Source: Ceratotherium simum simum
Taxonomy: Eukaryota > Chordata > Mammalia > Perissodactyla > Rhinocerotidae
Length of the DNA: 64,000 bases
Assembly (NCBI RefSeq): GCF_000283155.1
Contig: NW_004454229.1
Location: 9,815,733-9,879,732, forward strand
Direction of reading: 5' to 3'
How positions within the stretch are numbered: the first letter of the stretch is position 1; each line of letters opens with the position of its first letter. Below the pieces are notes generated by a model. It was not told the origin of the DNA. It searched no databases and saw nothing but the letters and a program-made list of their open reading frames with translations. This document shows, piece by piece, positions 10,531 through 20,729 of the stretch. The position numbers and the translations under genes are program-made.

Positions 10531-10588
10531 CCAATCATGTAAGACCGCGCCAACCTTTTCCCGCTTTATGCTTCCGAATCCTATAAAA
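10531..10588 (+). promoter_or_regulatory. LTR core promoter: CCAAT and TATA boxes
   Basis: CCAAT at 10531-10535 and TATAAAA at 10582-10588 are about 50 bp apart. The expected cap site is about 25-30 bp downstream, near 10610-10615, before the ATTAAA at 10665. This is an intact-looking promoter; whether it is active is unknown. Confidence 0.65.
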
Positions 10589-10822
10589 GAGCTTGCCCCT
10601 TAAGGTTCGGGGTCGACCCCTCTGTCTCCTGCGAGAGATACGTGTCGACCCGGAGCTCCGCTTAATTAAAACCTCGTGCATTTGCATCAAGCTCGGTCTC
10701 CTGTGTCTGTGGGTCCGCGCCTTCCCGAGACTGGAGTTGGATTTCCTTTTTGGAATCCTACACAATGAGTCCTACAGCATGATTTTATGTATGGAAGAAC
10801 AGGGCAGTAGAATGAGATGGCA

Positions 10823-10864
10823 GCACGTGCACGCGCGTGCGCCACCCCCCCACCCCCACCCCCC
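10823..10864. repeat. Alternating GC/CA tract followed by a C-rich run
   Basis: 10823-10842 alternates purine and pyrimidine without a break and contains palindromes GCACGTGC and GCACGCGCGTGC. 10843-10864 is nearly all C on the plus strand, that is G-rich on the minus strand. Confidence 0.75.
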
Positions 10865-10869
10865 GCACA

Positions 10870-11105
10870 CTGCATTAGGCCTTGAAGAGTTTTTCCCGGC
10901 AAGGAGGAAATAGCCAGAGCCAAGGTGTGGAGATGTGTAAGAATCTGTCTGGTTTGGGGTATGGTCAGTTGTTTGACGTGCCTGAAGCACACAGTACTCA
11001 GCTAACGCTGGTAGGAGACAGGGCTGGATGGGTGGCTGGACCAAAGTATGAAGCATAGGAACGTGACACAGAGCTAAAGAGCTTGGGCTTTATACAGCTG
11101 CGATA
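10870..11105 (-). mobile_element. Probable L2 fragment
   Basis: The AGGAGACAGGGCTGG block and 'gagcttgggctttata' fit the reversed L2 ORF 3' region, but divergence is high. Confidence 0.4.
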
Positions 11106-11881
11106 AGGTGGCTCAGGGAACAGCCATCACTATTCCTCTGAGGTTTAAGACCGATTTTATTGACTTCCACGCTCAGTGGCTGCACTGCTCACCCACCATT
11201 ACACTTCTGTCACCATTGGAGCAGAGGGATCATTTGTTTAGGTCCACTCAGGACTGGCTAAAAACAGAAATTCAGCTTTTAAATCACTAGAAGGAAAAAA
11301 AAGTACAAAGATAAGATAGCCCATATAGAAAAGACAGAAAACAAAGAAAGCCCCAGGAAAGTATAAAGAAGAGAAAGCGTAGAACAAAAAGACAGGAATA
11401 AGACCAAACATATCAGTTATGACAGTAGATATAAATGGTTTAAGTTCCCCTAATAAAAGAGAAAGTCTTTCAGATTGGGTTAAAAGAAAAATTCAACCAT
11501 ATGCTGCTTACAAGAGATGAACAGTAAAACAAAAAACAAGGGAGAAAAGGGAGGGAAAGCTGGGCAAATATTTATCAAGCAAGAAACAAACAAAAGGAAA
11601 GCAGCAATTGGCAACATTTCCAAGTAGAATTCAGGGTAAAAAGCATTATACGAGACAAAGAAAGATATTTTATATTGATAAAAGGCTCATTTTATAATAA
11701 GGCAGTAAGAGACATGCTGTTACATAATGGCAAATATATAAAAGCAAAAACCCTTAGAAATATAAGGAGATAGTGATAGAAATAACCTTCTTGATATTGA
11801 ATTTAACAGCAAGAAAGACAAAAACAGAATACTATCATTAATAAGTTATATATAATACACCTCTAAAAATGGCTAAAAACT

Positions 11882-12110
11882 AACTTGAGTGCTTACAATG
11901 TGCCAGGCACTGTTCTAAATATTTACACGTACTATTGTCTCATTTAAGCCTCACAACAACTCTATGAGTTAGACAGTTATTATCCCTTTATTAAAGATAG
12001 AAAAACCAAAGCAAAAGGAATTTAACTAATTTCCCCAAGATTATAACCTAGCTGCACTGCCATCAGAGATGAAGCATGGGACCAAACTGAGGCAAGTATC
12101 CTCAGAGCCT
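11882..12110 (-). mobile_element. MIR SINE between L1 segments
   Basis: 'aatgtgccaggcactgttct' and the GATAGAAAAACCAAAGC core give a reversed MIR. It lies between the two recognisable parts of the L1 relic. Confidence 0.75.
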
Positions 12111-12316
12111 GCCCCTTCAATGATTATGTTAAACAACCTCAGAGAAAGAATGCATGTCCTTTCAAAGCAAAATAGGACATTGACCATCCAAAGAAATCAC
12201 AGGCCAGGCTAGAAAACCTCAAAGAAAATCAGAATGGACAGAAAGTCCAGTCTAAATAATATGAACACAATGCAGTACATCAAGACCTAATGACACTAAA
12301 ATCTGATCAAGATAGA

Positions 12317-12351
12317 ACATGTGCGTGTGTGTGCGCACGCACGCACACACA
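12317..12351. repeat. Alternating purine-pyrimidine tract
   Basis: 35 bases of unbroken alternation (GTGCGTG then CGCACGC then CACACA), nearly self-complementary around 12334. Z-DNA or cruciform potential is inferred. Confidence 0.7.
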
Positions 12352-12545
12352 AACAACACGCAGATCAATCATAGGAATGTGATACCAAAATTCTACATCA
12401 AACATTTGCAAACCTACTTCACTCACTTTTTAAAAGAATTATCGTGACCAAGTGTGATTTGTCCTGGACTACAGGGATAAATATATTAACATAATGCCTC
12501 TCACCAGTAATTCAAAGGAGAAAACACATGGTTGTCTTGAAAGAT

Positions 12546-12830
12546 CACTCGTTCCTACTGAGTTGTAGCCTTATGAAGTGGAGGACAAGGCTGGAAGTGC
12601 TAAGAGGTTCAGGCCAGACAGAAGGGGCTGTTATATCACATGAGTTACAAAAACAATCACTCAAGCGACAATGCAGGAGTGATCAGGGGTGTCCAAGCCA
12701 AACTTGAAGCAAAACAACCTAAGGTTGAAAGAACCTTCTAAGTTGGTTCTCAACTGCCCCAAATCAAGGTGAGTCCAAGCCCTTGTGCTGGATCTGAAGC
12801 TGCATGTGGTGGTCATGGGCAGAGTGCTGG
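12546..12830. other. Unassigned non-coding stretch
   Basis: No repeat or exon recognised between the L1 relic and the TG microsatellite. A short run of GGT units occurs at 12822-12838. Confidence 0.45.
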
Positions 12831-12837
12831 TGGTGGT

Positions 12838-12846
<9 letters not shown>

Positions 12847-12886
<40 letters not shown>
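12847..12886 (+). repeat. (TG)20 microsatellite
   Basis: Twenty uninterrupted TG units, preceded by an imperfect TG-rich start (12839-12846). Long pure dinucleotide arrays are usually length-polymorphic. The His/Thr-rich 100-codon minus-strand frame across it is a by-product. Confidence 0.95.
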
Positions 12887-12888
<2 letters not shown>

Positions 12889-12889
12889 C

Positions 12890-13321
12890 GTGGCTACATG
12901 ATCCCAGTTTTGCAGAGGGGGGTGCCCATGAGGTTAGATACTTAACAGGGCCTGGAAATCCCAGGAGGGTCCTCTCCAAGATGTAATCCCTACACCTGAA
13001 GGAAGAAAATGCCACGTCAAGACTGGAGGTCATGTCTGAAGATATTCCTGGAAAGTTAGATGTCATCTCAAGGGAATCTTTGAATCCTCTAGAAATAGAG
13101 CTGATGTTTCTGCAATACTATAAACGTGAGCAGCTATTCCCTTGAAAATGGCTTGCTTCTCCTGCAGCTAAAACTTGGGACAGGGTGCTGGCACGGTCAG
13201 AGGAATTCACATTTCTCTTAAATATCACGTCACCAGGAGTGTCCACACATAGGACAGCGCACGGGCTGTAAGGAGCAGAGTTGAGACCAGGTCAACTGAC
13301 TTCCCAGGCGAGTATACTCAT
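12890..13321. other. Unassigned non-coding stretch
   Basis: No confident repeat. A run of TGTTTGTTTGTTTG starts at about 13320 and leads into an L1 relic. Confidence 0.45.
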
Positions 13322-13600
13322 GTTTGTTTGTTTGTTTAAATTATGTTTATTTTTCCCAATTAAAAATAATATATCCTTTGTGGACAGTTTTGAAAAATCC
13401 CAACAATGCCCAGAATTAACATCTGCTAACATTTTGGCTTTTTTCCTTCTAGTAATTTCTTTTTTCTATCTGAGTACAGAGATGTGTGTGTGTGCATATG
13501 TACATAATTATAAAAACAAGATGGAAAACATAATTCATGTTTTGTATCCTAGTTTATTTTTCATTTCATCATCACATATGTGGAAGGGTGGGATTTTATG
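13322..13600 (-). mobile_element. L1 (old L1M-type) 3' end, antisense
   Basis: 'gctaacattttggctttttt' with 'aaaaataatatatcctttgt' is the antisense of the old L1 3' region. Confidence 0.6.
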
Positions 13601-13994
13601 GAAGAAATGAGCATTGAAAGTGAGACACAGACAGCGAAGCCAATATGGACTTAGCTAGAAGGTTCCTGTTGACAAGGCGAGGGAACGTGGGTGAGGCAGA
13701 CTTCACTGAGGAGAGAGTGGGAGCGGGAAAGGGAAACAGCACTTCTGGACAAGCAACTCAAGAAGCTTCTCTGAAGAGTAGGGGAGAACCAGGGCAGAGG
13801 GCAGAGAGGATTAAGGCAGAAAGGTTTCACAGCAAGATTGCGGGCCTGGACCCAGCACCACGGTTTGCACCTCTGTTCAACCCGTTACAAGCCACAGGAC
13901 CTCACAGGAACATGAGATAGGGACTGATCAGCATGTGGCGGTTTTTAGCGCCTTTCTAGATTCGCACTGGATTGGTTGGGTATGTACTGTCAAA
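13601..13994. other. Unassigned, purine-rich stretch
   Basis: GA-rich between 13700 and 13850; possibly L2-derived on the minus strand, not proven. The 91-codon frame at 13645-13920 is not supported. Confidence 0.35.
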
Positions 13995-14090
13995 TCTGGC
14001 AAAGAAACAGAGCTCAGGGATGTGAAGGTCACGCTATAAAAAGGGGCAGGGCTGGGATTTAATCTCAGGATTGCCTAGCTCCAGATAATG
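13995..14090 (-). mobile_element. MIR SINE fragment
   Basis: 'gggctgggatttaatctcag' corresponds to the reversed MIR head. The rest is lost. Confidence 0.55.
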
Positions 14091-14639
14091 TGGTTGTTTT
14101 TAAATGAGAAAATTAAACCATTTGTTATAAAATATAACTTGATAGCTTACATAATTAGTTCTCAATAAATACAGAAGAAGACATACATCATAGCTGAAAT
14201 CCTTTGTTTTTAACCATTAGGCTCCCTGGCCCCTCCCCAGGTGCTAGAGTGTGACCTGAGGGCTTTGTATGGAGCCCCTGGCCTGGCCTGGTGCTGCTGA
14301 GCTGGTCCCTGACAGTCTGATGCAACTGAGTTTTGAGTGTGATACCTCCCACACTGCCATACAAGGATGCCTGCTTCCCTTCTATTGCGCAATCTTGCTT
14401 CCCAACATCATTTTTTCCCATTTGACTGAGCGGTCTGACCTAGAATGGCTATGCGTGACTTGAAATTTAAGCATTCCTCTTTCAACTCTCTGATAAGAAT
14501 CTTTTCCCTTTAATAATGCTCCCAGTGGCTCCTCACCCATTCCTTTTCATTTCTGCTAGGTGCTTTTAAGTTTGGTTTTCCTTCCACCCCCTGCAAACTC
14601 CCTGAGGCCTAGCTTCAGAGACGGGCTCTCTCAAGACCC
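14091..14639. other. Unassigned non-coding stretch
   Basis: Contains T-rich and C-rich segments, including an L2-like 'ccagtggctcctcacccatt' near 14523. No exon evidence. Confidence 0.4.
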
Positions 14640-14900
14640 AATCAATTCCAACATTCAATTAAGCTAATTAAGTTCAGGTTGCCATCAATATATTTCTTAA
14701 TTATGGTTTAAACATAGGTAAACCCTAGAATTGTTCATCAACAGCCCTTAGCCTCAGCTGAAAGCTAGCATCTACCATTAAGAATTCTCACGGGTCAAAT
14801 TGAGGTTCTGACAATAGTTAGAAAGACCACATGTGTATTTGCATAGGATTTGCATATATCTACATAGGTTAGTCTCTTCGAAGTAGATTTCCAATTAAAA
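14640..14900. promoter_or_regulatory. Repeat-poor AT-rich island, candidate conserved non-coding element
   Basis: Dense TTAATTA/CTAATTAAG-type cores ('caattaagctaattaagttc') and no recognisable transposon. Function is inferred from texture only. Confidence 0.2.
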
Positions 14901-15453
14901 TGCTATTATTTCAGCCTTGAAGTAGTTGTTTCCTGGTTCTCCCATTCTCTAGTACCATTAGCAAAACCTGTTCACTTTGATGGTGATTTCTGCTTGAGAG
15001 GACAACAGGAGGTGAGGAGAGAGGACAGCTGCTATGATTCACAGCCAGCAGTGACAGCCCCAGAGGTTTTATCTGGTGGAGAGGAGACCCCAAGCTATCT
15101 GAGGGGCGTCTTGGAATAGCTGCTGGGCTGTTGAGTAGAAGAGGACTGGGATTATACTGGATGGCTGGGCTGGTCTCCACCTTTCCTTCCCTACTACATT
15201 CTACCTTGCTCCTGGTTGAAGCATTTCTTTTCTCCCAATGAGTCTTTTTGCCCGCAAAACATAGCTACCGGAAGAGTCTTTCTGTAACACAAGATCTAGT
15301 CATTTCATTCGTCTGCTTGGAATGCTTCCCCAATGCTGGAGATGTGAAAGCTACAATCCTAGCATGATATGCAAATTCCTTCATAATTGCAGTCTACGTC
15401 TCTCCAGTTGTCTCTTGACTCCACTTTGCATCGTGGGTTCCAGCCAAGGTGAA
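14901..15453. other. Unassigned non-coding stretch
   Basis: No clear repeat before the ERE insertion. An 89-codon minus-strand frame at 14911-15180 has no supporting evidence. Confidence 0.4.
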
Positions 15454-16093
15454 CCACCTGCAGTGTTTTTTTTTGTGAGGAAGATCAGCCCTGAGCTAAC
15501 ATCCATGCTAATCCTCTTTTTGCTGAGGAAGACCGGCTCTGAACTAACATCTATTGCCCACCCTCCTCCTATTTTTTTTTCCCCAAAGCCCCAGTAGATA
15601 GACGTATGCCATAGTTGCACATCTTTCCAGTCGCTGCATGTGGGACGCGGCCTCAGCATGGCGGGAGAAGCAGTGCATCGGTGNNNNNNNNNNNNNNNNN
15701 NNNNNNNNNNNNNNNNNNNNNNNNNNNNNNNNNNNNNNNNNNNNNNNNNNNNNNNNNNNNNNNNNNNNNNNNNNNNNNNNNNNNNNNNNNNNNNNNNNNN
15801 NNNNNNNNNNNNNNNNNNNNNNNNNNNNNNNNNNNNNNNNNNNNNNNNNNNNNNNNNNNNNNNNNNNNNNNNNNNNNNNNNNNNNNNNNNNNNNNNNNNN
15901 NNNNNNNNNNNNNNNNNNNNNNNNNNNNNNNNNNNNNNNNNNNNNNNNNNNNNNNNNNNNNNNNNNNNNNNNNNNNNNTCAGCATGGCGGGAGAAGCAGT
16001 GCATCGGTGCGCGCCTGGGATCCGAACCCAGGCCACCAGTAGTGGAGCACGCGCACTTAACTGCTAAGTCACGAGGCCGGCCCCACCTGCAGT
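15454..16093 (-). mobile_element. ERE-1-type SINE (perissodactyl) with 11-bp target-site duplication
   Basis: The element is 15465-16082 on the minus strand, flanked by CCACCTGCAGT at 15454-15464 and 16083-16093. Read in reverse it starts with a GGCCGGCC-type head ('ggggccggcctcgtgactta'), has a B-box-like 'gggttcggatcccaggc', and ends in the 3' block containing TTAGCTCAGGGCTGATCTTC. This matches the equine repetitive element ERE-1 as I know it. An N gap lies inside. Without the gap and without the duplicated 31 bases the element would be about 292 bp. It is the main taxonomic marker in the window. Confidence 0.9.
15684..15978. other. Assembly gap (295 N), probably artefactual
   Basis: The 31 bases before the gap (15653-15683) are identical to the 31 bases after it (15979-16009). 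The sequence on both sides is one ERE copy when joined at this overlap. Either contig ends overlap and were not merged, or the gap hides a second tandem ERE copy (repeat spacing 326 bp). Open frames crossing the gap are meaningless. Confidence 0.9.
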
Positions 16094-16174
16094 TTTTTAA
16101 ATCTACCAGATGCCCTCATACCTACAGGTCTTTACAGGTACTGGCCATCAGAGCATATTTTACCATGCCATCCC

Positions 16175-16825
16175 ACAGCTAACTCTTACATTGTCTCCTA
16201 CCTTGAGGAGTCCTTCCTGACTGCCTCCTCCCACCTCCATGCTCCAAATGCTTCCATACTTTTTTCCGTGGCTCCTCATGTCTTCCTCTTCCCTCCACTG
16301 GTAAAACTCAGAAGGGATCCAATAAGCCCTGTGGAATCAAAGAGGACTACCCCTTCACCAGCCCTCACATCACCAGTGGCAGGAAAAGAGAGATGGCTCA
16401 TCCATGGACCCCCCCCTCCCTTCCTCCATCACTCATCATCTCACCACTGTCGTCTTGCAGGAGGCCATCGGGAATAATGTCACAGACACAAAAATAAGCC
16501 CAGGACTGCAGGCCACCTCTCAACCAGAGATTCTAATCACCATGTGGCTTTATGGACAATGAGGTAACCCCAGCATCTCCTCCTGCCCCAGCACCTGTCC
16601 CTGCTTTATTTTCTCTCTTGCATTTATCACATATATTATCATCTGACACACTTATGCATTTTTTACCTATTTATTTTTTTATCAGTCTATCTCCCTCCTC
16701 CAGAATGTAAGCTCCCTGAGGGTCGGGATGTTGTCTGTTTTATTCATTGCAGTATCCCCAGCACCTAGAAAAGTGAATGAAACATAGTATATGCTAAATA
16801 AATATCTGTTGAATGAGTGAATCTT
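16175..16825 (+). mobile_element. L2 LINE 3' region, interrupted
   Basis: 'gaggagtccttcctgactgc' (about 16205) is the L2 coding and UTR border. About 16600-16825 is a well-preserved L2 end: 'cagaatgtaagctccctgag', then 'ccccagcacctagaaaagtg' and a final 'gttgaatgagtga'. 16290-16600 is not L2-like and may be an insertion of unknown type. Confidence 0.75.
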
Positions 16826-17782
16826 AATATTTATTACACTATCCTTAGTGTGATAGCTACTTGAGGGCTGGGACCATAGCCTATTCTTCTTTGTTAAATG
16901 GGGTAAAAAAATAACAAAGTATAATTAATTACAATCTCTTCCTTCCCACACATTCCAAGGAGGGCAGGCTACCAGGAAGAACGTTTGTATGGCTGATTGG
17001 GACGATGGATGTGGCAGAAGCTTAGATAAAAGACTATTAGATCACAATACGTATGAAAGGGTTTGGGGCTACGCAGAGAAAAGCCATTTTGGGGGAGAAC
17101 AGAATGAATGAAGGAAAAAGAGAGGTAGAGAGCCTGGTGGCTGACAGGAGGGTGTGGTTACTTGAGCTGCTGATTTATTGAATAGGTTCATGAGGGTAGA
17201 TATTTGGAAAGCAGATTTTAAGAACTTCTTGCTGCATATTGTGTGATGGGAATCTCCCCTTGCTCAAGAAAACCTTCAGGAAAAATCCACATTGATCTTC
17301 ACTGAATGTGACACATAAGAAGAAGGACCTTAAAAAGGAAAAAGAAAGACCATCTGTATATCTCAAGAGTAAAGCTTCAGGGAAGGCACAGAACTGATGC
17401 TCAATATGTGTTAAAATGAATGAATGAATGAATGAAAGAATGAAATGAACCACAACCGATAGGTAGAAACTTAAGCGTGTAGATTTCGTCTCGATATGAA
17501 GAACTTCTTAAAGTTCCTAATTGTCCATAACTATAATAAGCTATTCCCTTTAATTTTTTTTTTTCAAGAAGCAACAGGATAATCATCTCATCAAAAATGC
17601 TGTAGCAGAAATGTCTGCAGTGGGGATGGCATTAGACCAGATTAGTGGTTTCCAAACTGTGCTATAAGGGGTCAGAAGATTCTGGGGGTCATGCTTCAAA
17701 GATTATTTCCTGGGTTGAGGGAGGGTCCAGAATGTAGGCTTCTGAGACCTCAATGTCTGTTTTAACCAGAGCAGCTCTGTTT
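16826..17782. other. Unassigned stretch with a GAAT tract
   Basis: A (GAAT)n run lies at 17416-17440. Elsewhere no confident repeat. The minus-strand frames encoding FIHSFI repeats are by-products of this tract. Confidence 0.45.
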
Positions 17783-17870
17783 TGCTTGTATTATACATTC
17801 ATTCATTCATTCAACACGCAGGTTTATATTAAATGCCTACTATGTTCCAAATATTGTACTGGTTCTCTGC
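17783..17870 (-). mobile_element. L2 3' end fragment
   Basis: An ATTC run with 'tcaacacgcaggtttatatt', then 'cctactatgttccaaatatt', is the reversed L2 tail. Confidence 0.6.
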
Positions 17871-18114
17871 AATACTGCTTTTGAAAACAGTTTTCAACTT
17901 AAAATTTTCAAGTGCTACTGGAACTCTACGACTCTGACGCTTCCACAAGCTGAGGAAAAGTTATTACGCAGTGTAGGTACTACTGCAGGGTGTTCACAAG
18001 GTCCCATTACTGGGCCTATGGCCCTTTTTCTGCAAAAGGATGGAGTGTGAATGTTACCATTGTCAAAGGAAGAGCCCAAGGTGGGAAAAGGAGAGGCTTG
18101 CCTTGGTCACTTTT
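17871..18114. other. Unassigned non-coding stretch
   Basis: No repeat or exon recognised. Confidence 0.4.
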
Positions 18115-18265
18115 GGAATGATTGTTTATTCTAATCTTCCTAACAACCACGAGGAGGATATTTTACAGATGATGAAACAGGGCGTCCCATACATTAAATG
18201 ACTTGCCCAAGATCATAAACATGATGAGCTTGATTTGAACCCAAGTCTCTGCTGCCACGTCCTTC
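18115..18265 (-). mobile_element. MIR SINE
   Basis: 'atgacttgcccaagatcata' and 'gatttgaacccaagtctctg' show the reversed core and head. Confidence 0.7.
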
Positions 18266-18929
18266 TCTTTCCATCATTCTTGGGAACAGTCAGATGTTCG
18301 CAAGCTGGGGGCCTTTGTTGCTTCTTAGTCTCTAATATGCAGACTACACTTGGTGAGGGCATGAATGTGATGAGCTCTACTAACAGATGAAAGCAGAAGA
18401 CTGATGGGTTGGGATATCCGGGGAGGGTGGCCATGATGCCAGAGACTGGGAATTCAAGGCAAGGAGACCCTGAAAATGGCCTGTTACGCGAATGCTTCAT
18501 GTGGAATAGCTACGCTCAAGCCTTGGATACAAGTCTCTAAAGACAAGAAAAAATGAAAGAAAAACTAATGATGTATCAAATCATTGTAAAACGTAATGGT
18601 CACTACATTTTTGTATTTTTCCTTTTTTTTTAACTAAGAGGAATAAATGTCCTGGCCTTGATGAAATAGAGGAGCCATGGATTTCAGAGCGAATGAGCCT
18701 GAGAAGAGGAATATCAGCAGGCTGGATTTTGATCACTTTCTCATCAAACAGAAAGAAGGCTGTGGGCATCTGTGAATGCACAGCACCCCTGACAGGGCTG
18801 GGGTGGGCCGGCTGGGAGGGCATGGAGAAGGCTGAAGGGAGGAAGTAGCAAGAAGCAACCAACACTATCAACTCAAAACCTGAAGCTCGGCATTTTAATC
18901 CTCACACTTAATCCTTTAAATATGCTCTT
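18266..18929. other. Unassigned non-coding stretch
   Basis: Two minus-strand frames of about 95 codons occur (18213-18500, 18581-18871) with no recognisable domains. No transposon was identified. Confidence 0.4.
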
Positions 18930-19860
18930 ATTTAATCTTCATGCATTCATTTACTCACCCGATAAATATTTACTGAGTGTCCATCATATGCTACATCCTC
19001 ATGGGGACGTAGGAATGAACAAAGCTGACAATGTCCCTGTCCCCATGGAGTTTACATTCTAGTTGAGGGTCATTTAATAAATAGACAACCATTATAATGT
19101 CTTAGAAAGATAGATACTATCAAGAGTACTAAAGCAGTGAGTTTATGGAACATGATGCGGTACTGGTCAGGAAAGAGGTCTCCAAGAAAATGACATGTGT
19201 GCAGAGACTGCAGTGGAGTGAGGGAGGGCCACACAAATACCTGGAGGGAAAGTGACGGAGTAGGAGTGGGGAGGGCTTCACAGCTGAGGTGGCATGTTGG
19301 AGGAAGGTTAGGGAAACCAGAAGCTCAGAGGGAACAAGGAGAAAAGTGATGGGCGGAGGCCAGATCATGCGGGCCTGTGGGGCTCTTACAGTACTTGGGG
19401 TTCTATCCTAAGCACAATACAGAGACACAAGGAAGTCTGAGAAGGCAAGTGATGCTATCTGACTTAAGTTTTGAAGTTATCACTCTGACTGCTGTTTAGA
19501 GAATTGACTGTTGATGGAAAAGGATAGATGAATGGAGACCCAGGAGGCTACGGATTAGAGAGGAGGGTATGTGAGGTGGGAAGAAGCACATTCTGAAAGT
19601 AGAGGTGGCAGGGTGTGCTGCTGGATGGCTATGTGGTGTGAAAGAAAGAGAAGCATGGAGAATGATCACAAAGACTCGGGCCCTGTTCTTGGGCTGGTCT
19701 GGGAATCACCCGTGGAGTGCTGGTACCCACAGCCATGGAAGTGAATGAGATCCCCAGATAGGAAGTGTAGCTAGAGAAAAGAAAATGTTGGAGGGTTGCC
19801 TCACAAGAATCCGTGGAGCAATTAGAGAAGGTGACCTCAAATAAGCAGGATACACTTCTT
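18930..19860 (-). mobile_element. L2 LINE, long 3' relic
   Basis: The reversed L2 order is kept over about 900 bp: a tail with 'gataaatatttactgagtgt', 'ccatggagtttacattctag', 'gccagatcatgcgggcctgt', 'tatcactctgactgctgttt' and then increasingly diverged RT-ORF sequence. It has no intact frame. Confidence 0.7.
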
Positions 19861-20149
19861 TTCAGCCACTAAAATTGTCTCTCCAGAAGCACACTGTACC
19901 ACAGAACACTTACCATGGCAGGCTGCAATCCCCTCACACACTTGCCCCACCCTGTGAGATGAAGAGCTCCTCAATGGCAACAAGCATGCTGTACACAGCT
20001 TTTTCTTTCTAGCATCTAGGCTCTGTCAGTAAAAGTAGTTACCATACATATAAAAAGTTTTTTATCAATATCTATACAAAGTGATTATTATACCTCTAAC
20101 ACAAGGGTCTCAATGGAGATGTGTTCAACAGATGACTGGGCCTATGAGG
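19861..20149. other. Unassigned non-coding stretch
   Basis: Weak L2-like text around 19960-20030 ('gaagagctcctcaatggcaa'). Nothing else recognised. Confidence 0.35.
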
Positions 20150-20260
20150 AGCTGTGGATGATCCACTCAGGGTATTGAGCTAATAATCAGAACTTGGAAC
20201 AGAGCCTGACACCCAGAAGACTCTCAATAAACACACTTTCATTGACTGAATGAATGCTGC
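20150..20260 (+). mobile_element. L2/MIR-type 3' end fragment
   Basis: 'cagagcctgacacccagaag' followed by 'ctctcaataaacacacttt' and a GAATGAATG end. Confidence 0.5.
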
Positions 20261-20722
20261 TGTGGAGAATGTGACCTATGAGATATTTGATGGGAACCCC
20301 ACACAGCCTAAACTTAAGCATCTTTAAGAGTGTTCATTGGTGTCACCAGTGTTGTCTCTCAGAAGTTAGAGGAAGCAAGGAGGGCCTTGTCCAAGCCAAA
20401 GAAAGAAGTTGGTAAGAGTATAGAAGACTTGAAAAACTTGAGAGTAAACTGTATTTTGAAATAATGCAAGCAAAGCAAAAAAGGCAGGTGGGCCTTTAGA
20501 TAGGGAAAAAGTCACTTGGAGAAGTGCTGAGAAAAAATATTAGGTTTAATTCTTAATTAGCGTAAGAGGGTTAACCATCAAAACTGAAGCACTGACCATC
20601 TCATCATGAGGAGTCTCAAGGAAGTAACATCTGGATAACTAAATGACTGACATCTGGAGAAGAGTTCTGAAGACAACAGGGATATATGAGGAATAATAGA
20701 ATAAGTAGGGATGGTGGTGAAA
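20261..20722. other. Unassigned non-coding stretch
   Basis: No repeat or exon recognised; ends at a short (GAT)n run at 20723-20739. Confidence 0.4.
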
Positions 20723-20729
20723 ATGATGA

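Larger units (their letters stand above)
10226..10766 (+). mobile_element. Solo LTR, gammaretrovirus-like (ERV1) type, with 4-bp target-site duplication
   Basis: The LTR proper is 10230-10762 (533 bp), beginning TGAAGGA and ending TCCTACA, an imperfect inverted pair. CAAT occurs directly before (10226-10229) and directly after (10763-10766), as expected for a 4-bp duplication. Inside are a CCAAT box (10531-10535), a TATA box (10582-10588) and an ATTAAA polyadenylation signal (10665-10670), giving a U3-R-U5 order on the plus strand. No primer-binding site or internal viral genes follow, so it is a recombined solo LTR. About 27 CpGs survive, suggesting a relatively recent insertion. Class assignment is by structure only; the family name is not known to me. 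Confidence 0.85.
11270..12545 (+). mobile_element. L1 LINE ORF2 relic (endonuclease to RT region), split by a MIR
   Basis: 'tataaatggtttaagttccc', 'cagattgggttaaaagaaaa' and 'atatgctgcttacaagagat' follow the L1 ORF2 endonuclease region. 'cgtgaccaagtgtgatttgt' near 12445 matches the downstream RT region (the HDQ-x-GFI motif, here degraded). Many stops and deletions; not coding. The start is uncertain (11270-11400). Confidence 0.65.

Noticed and set aside
10230..10762. Intact provirus
   Set aside because: Only one LTR is present, bounded by CAAT on both sides, with no primer-binding site or internal coding region.
12764..13066. His/Thr-repeat protein on the minus strand
   Set aside because: Translation of the (TG)20 microsatellite.
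15381..16182. Five open frames of 127-207 codons across the gap
   Set aside because: They are long only because N is read as open. The real sequence on both sides is an ERE SINE.
17175..17586. Membrane-like FIHSFI-repeat proteins on the minus strand
   Set aside because: Translation of the GAAT tract.
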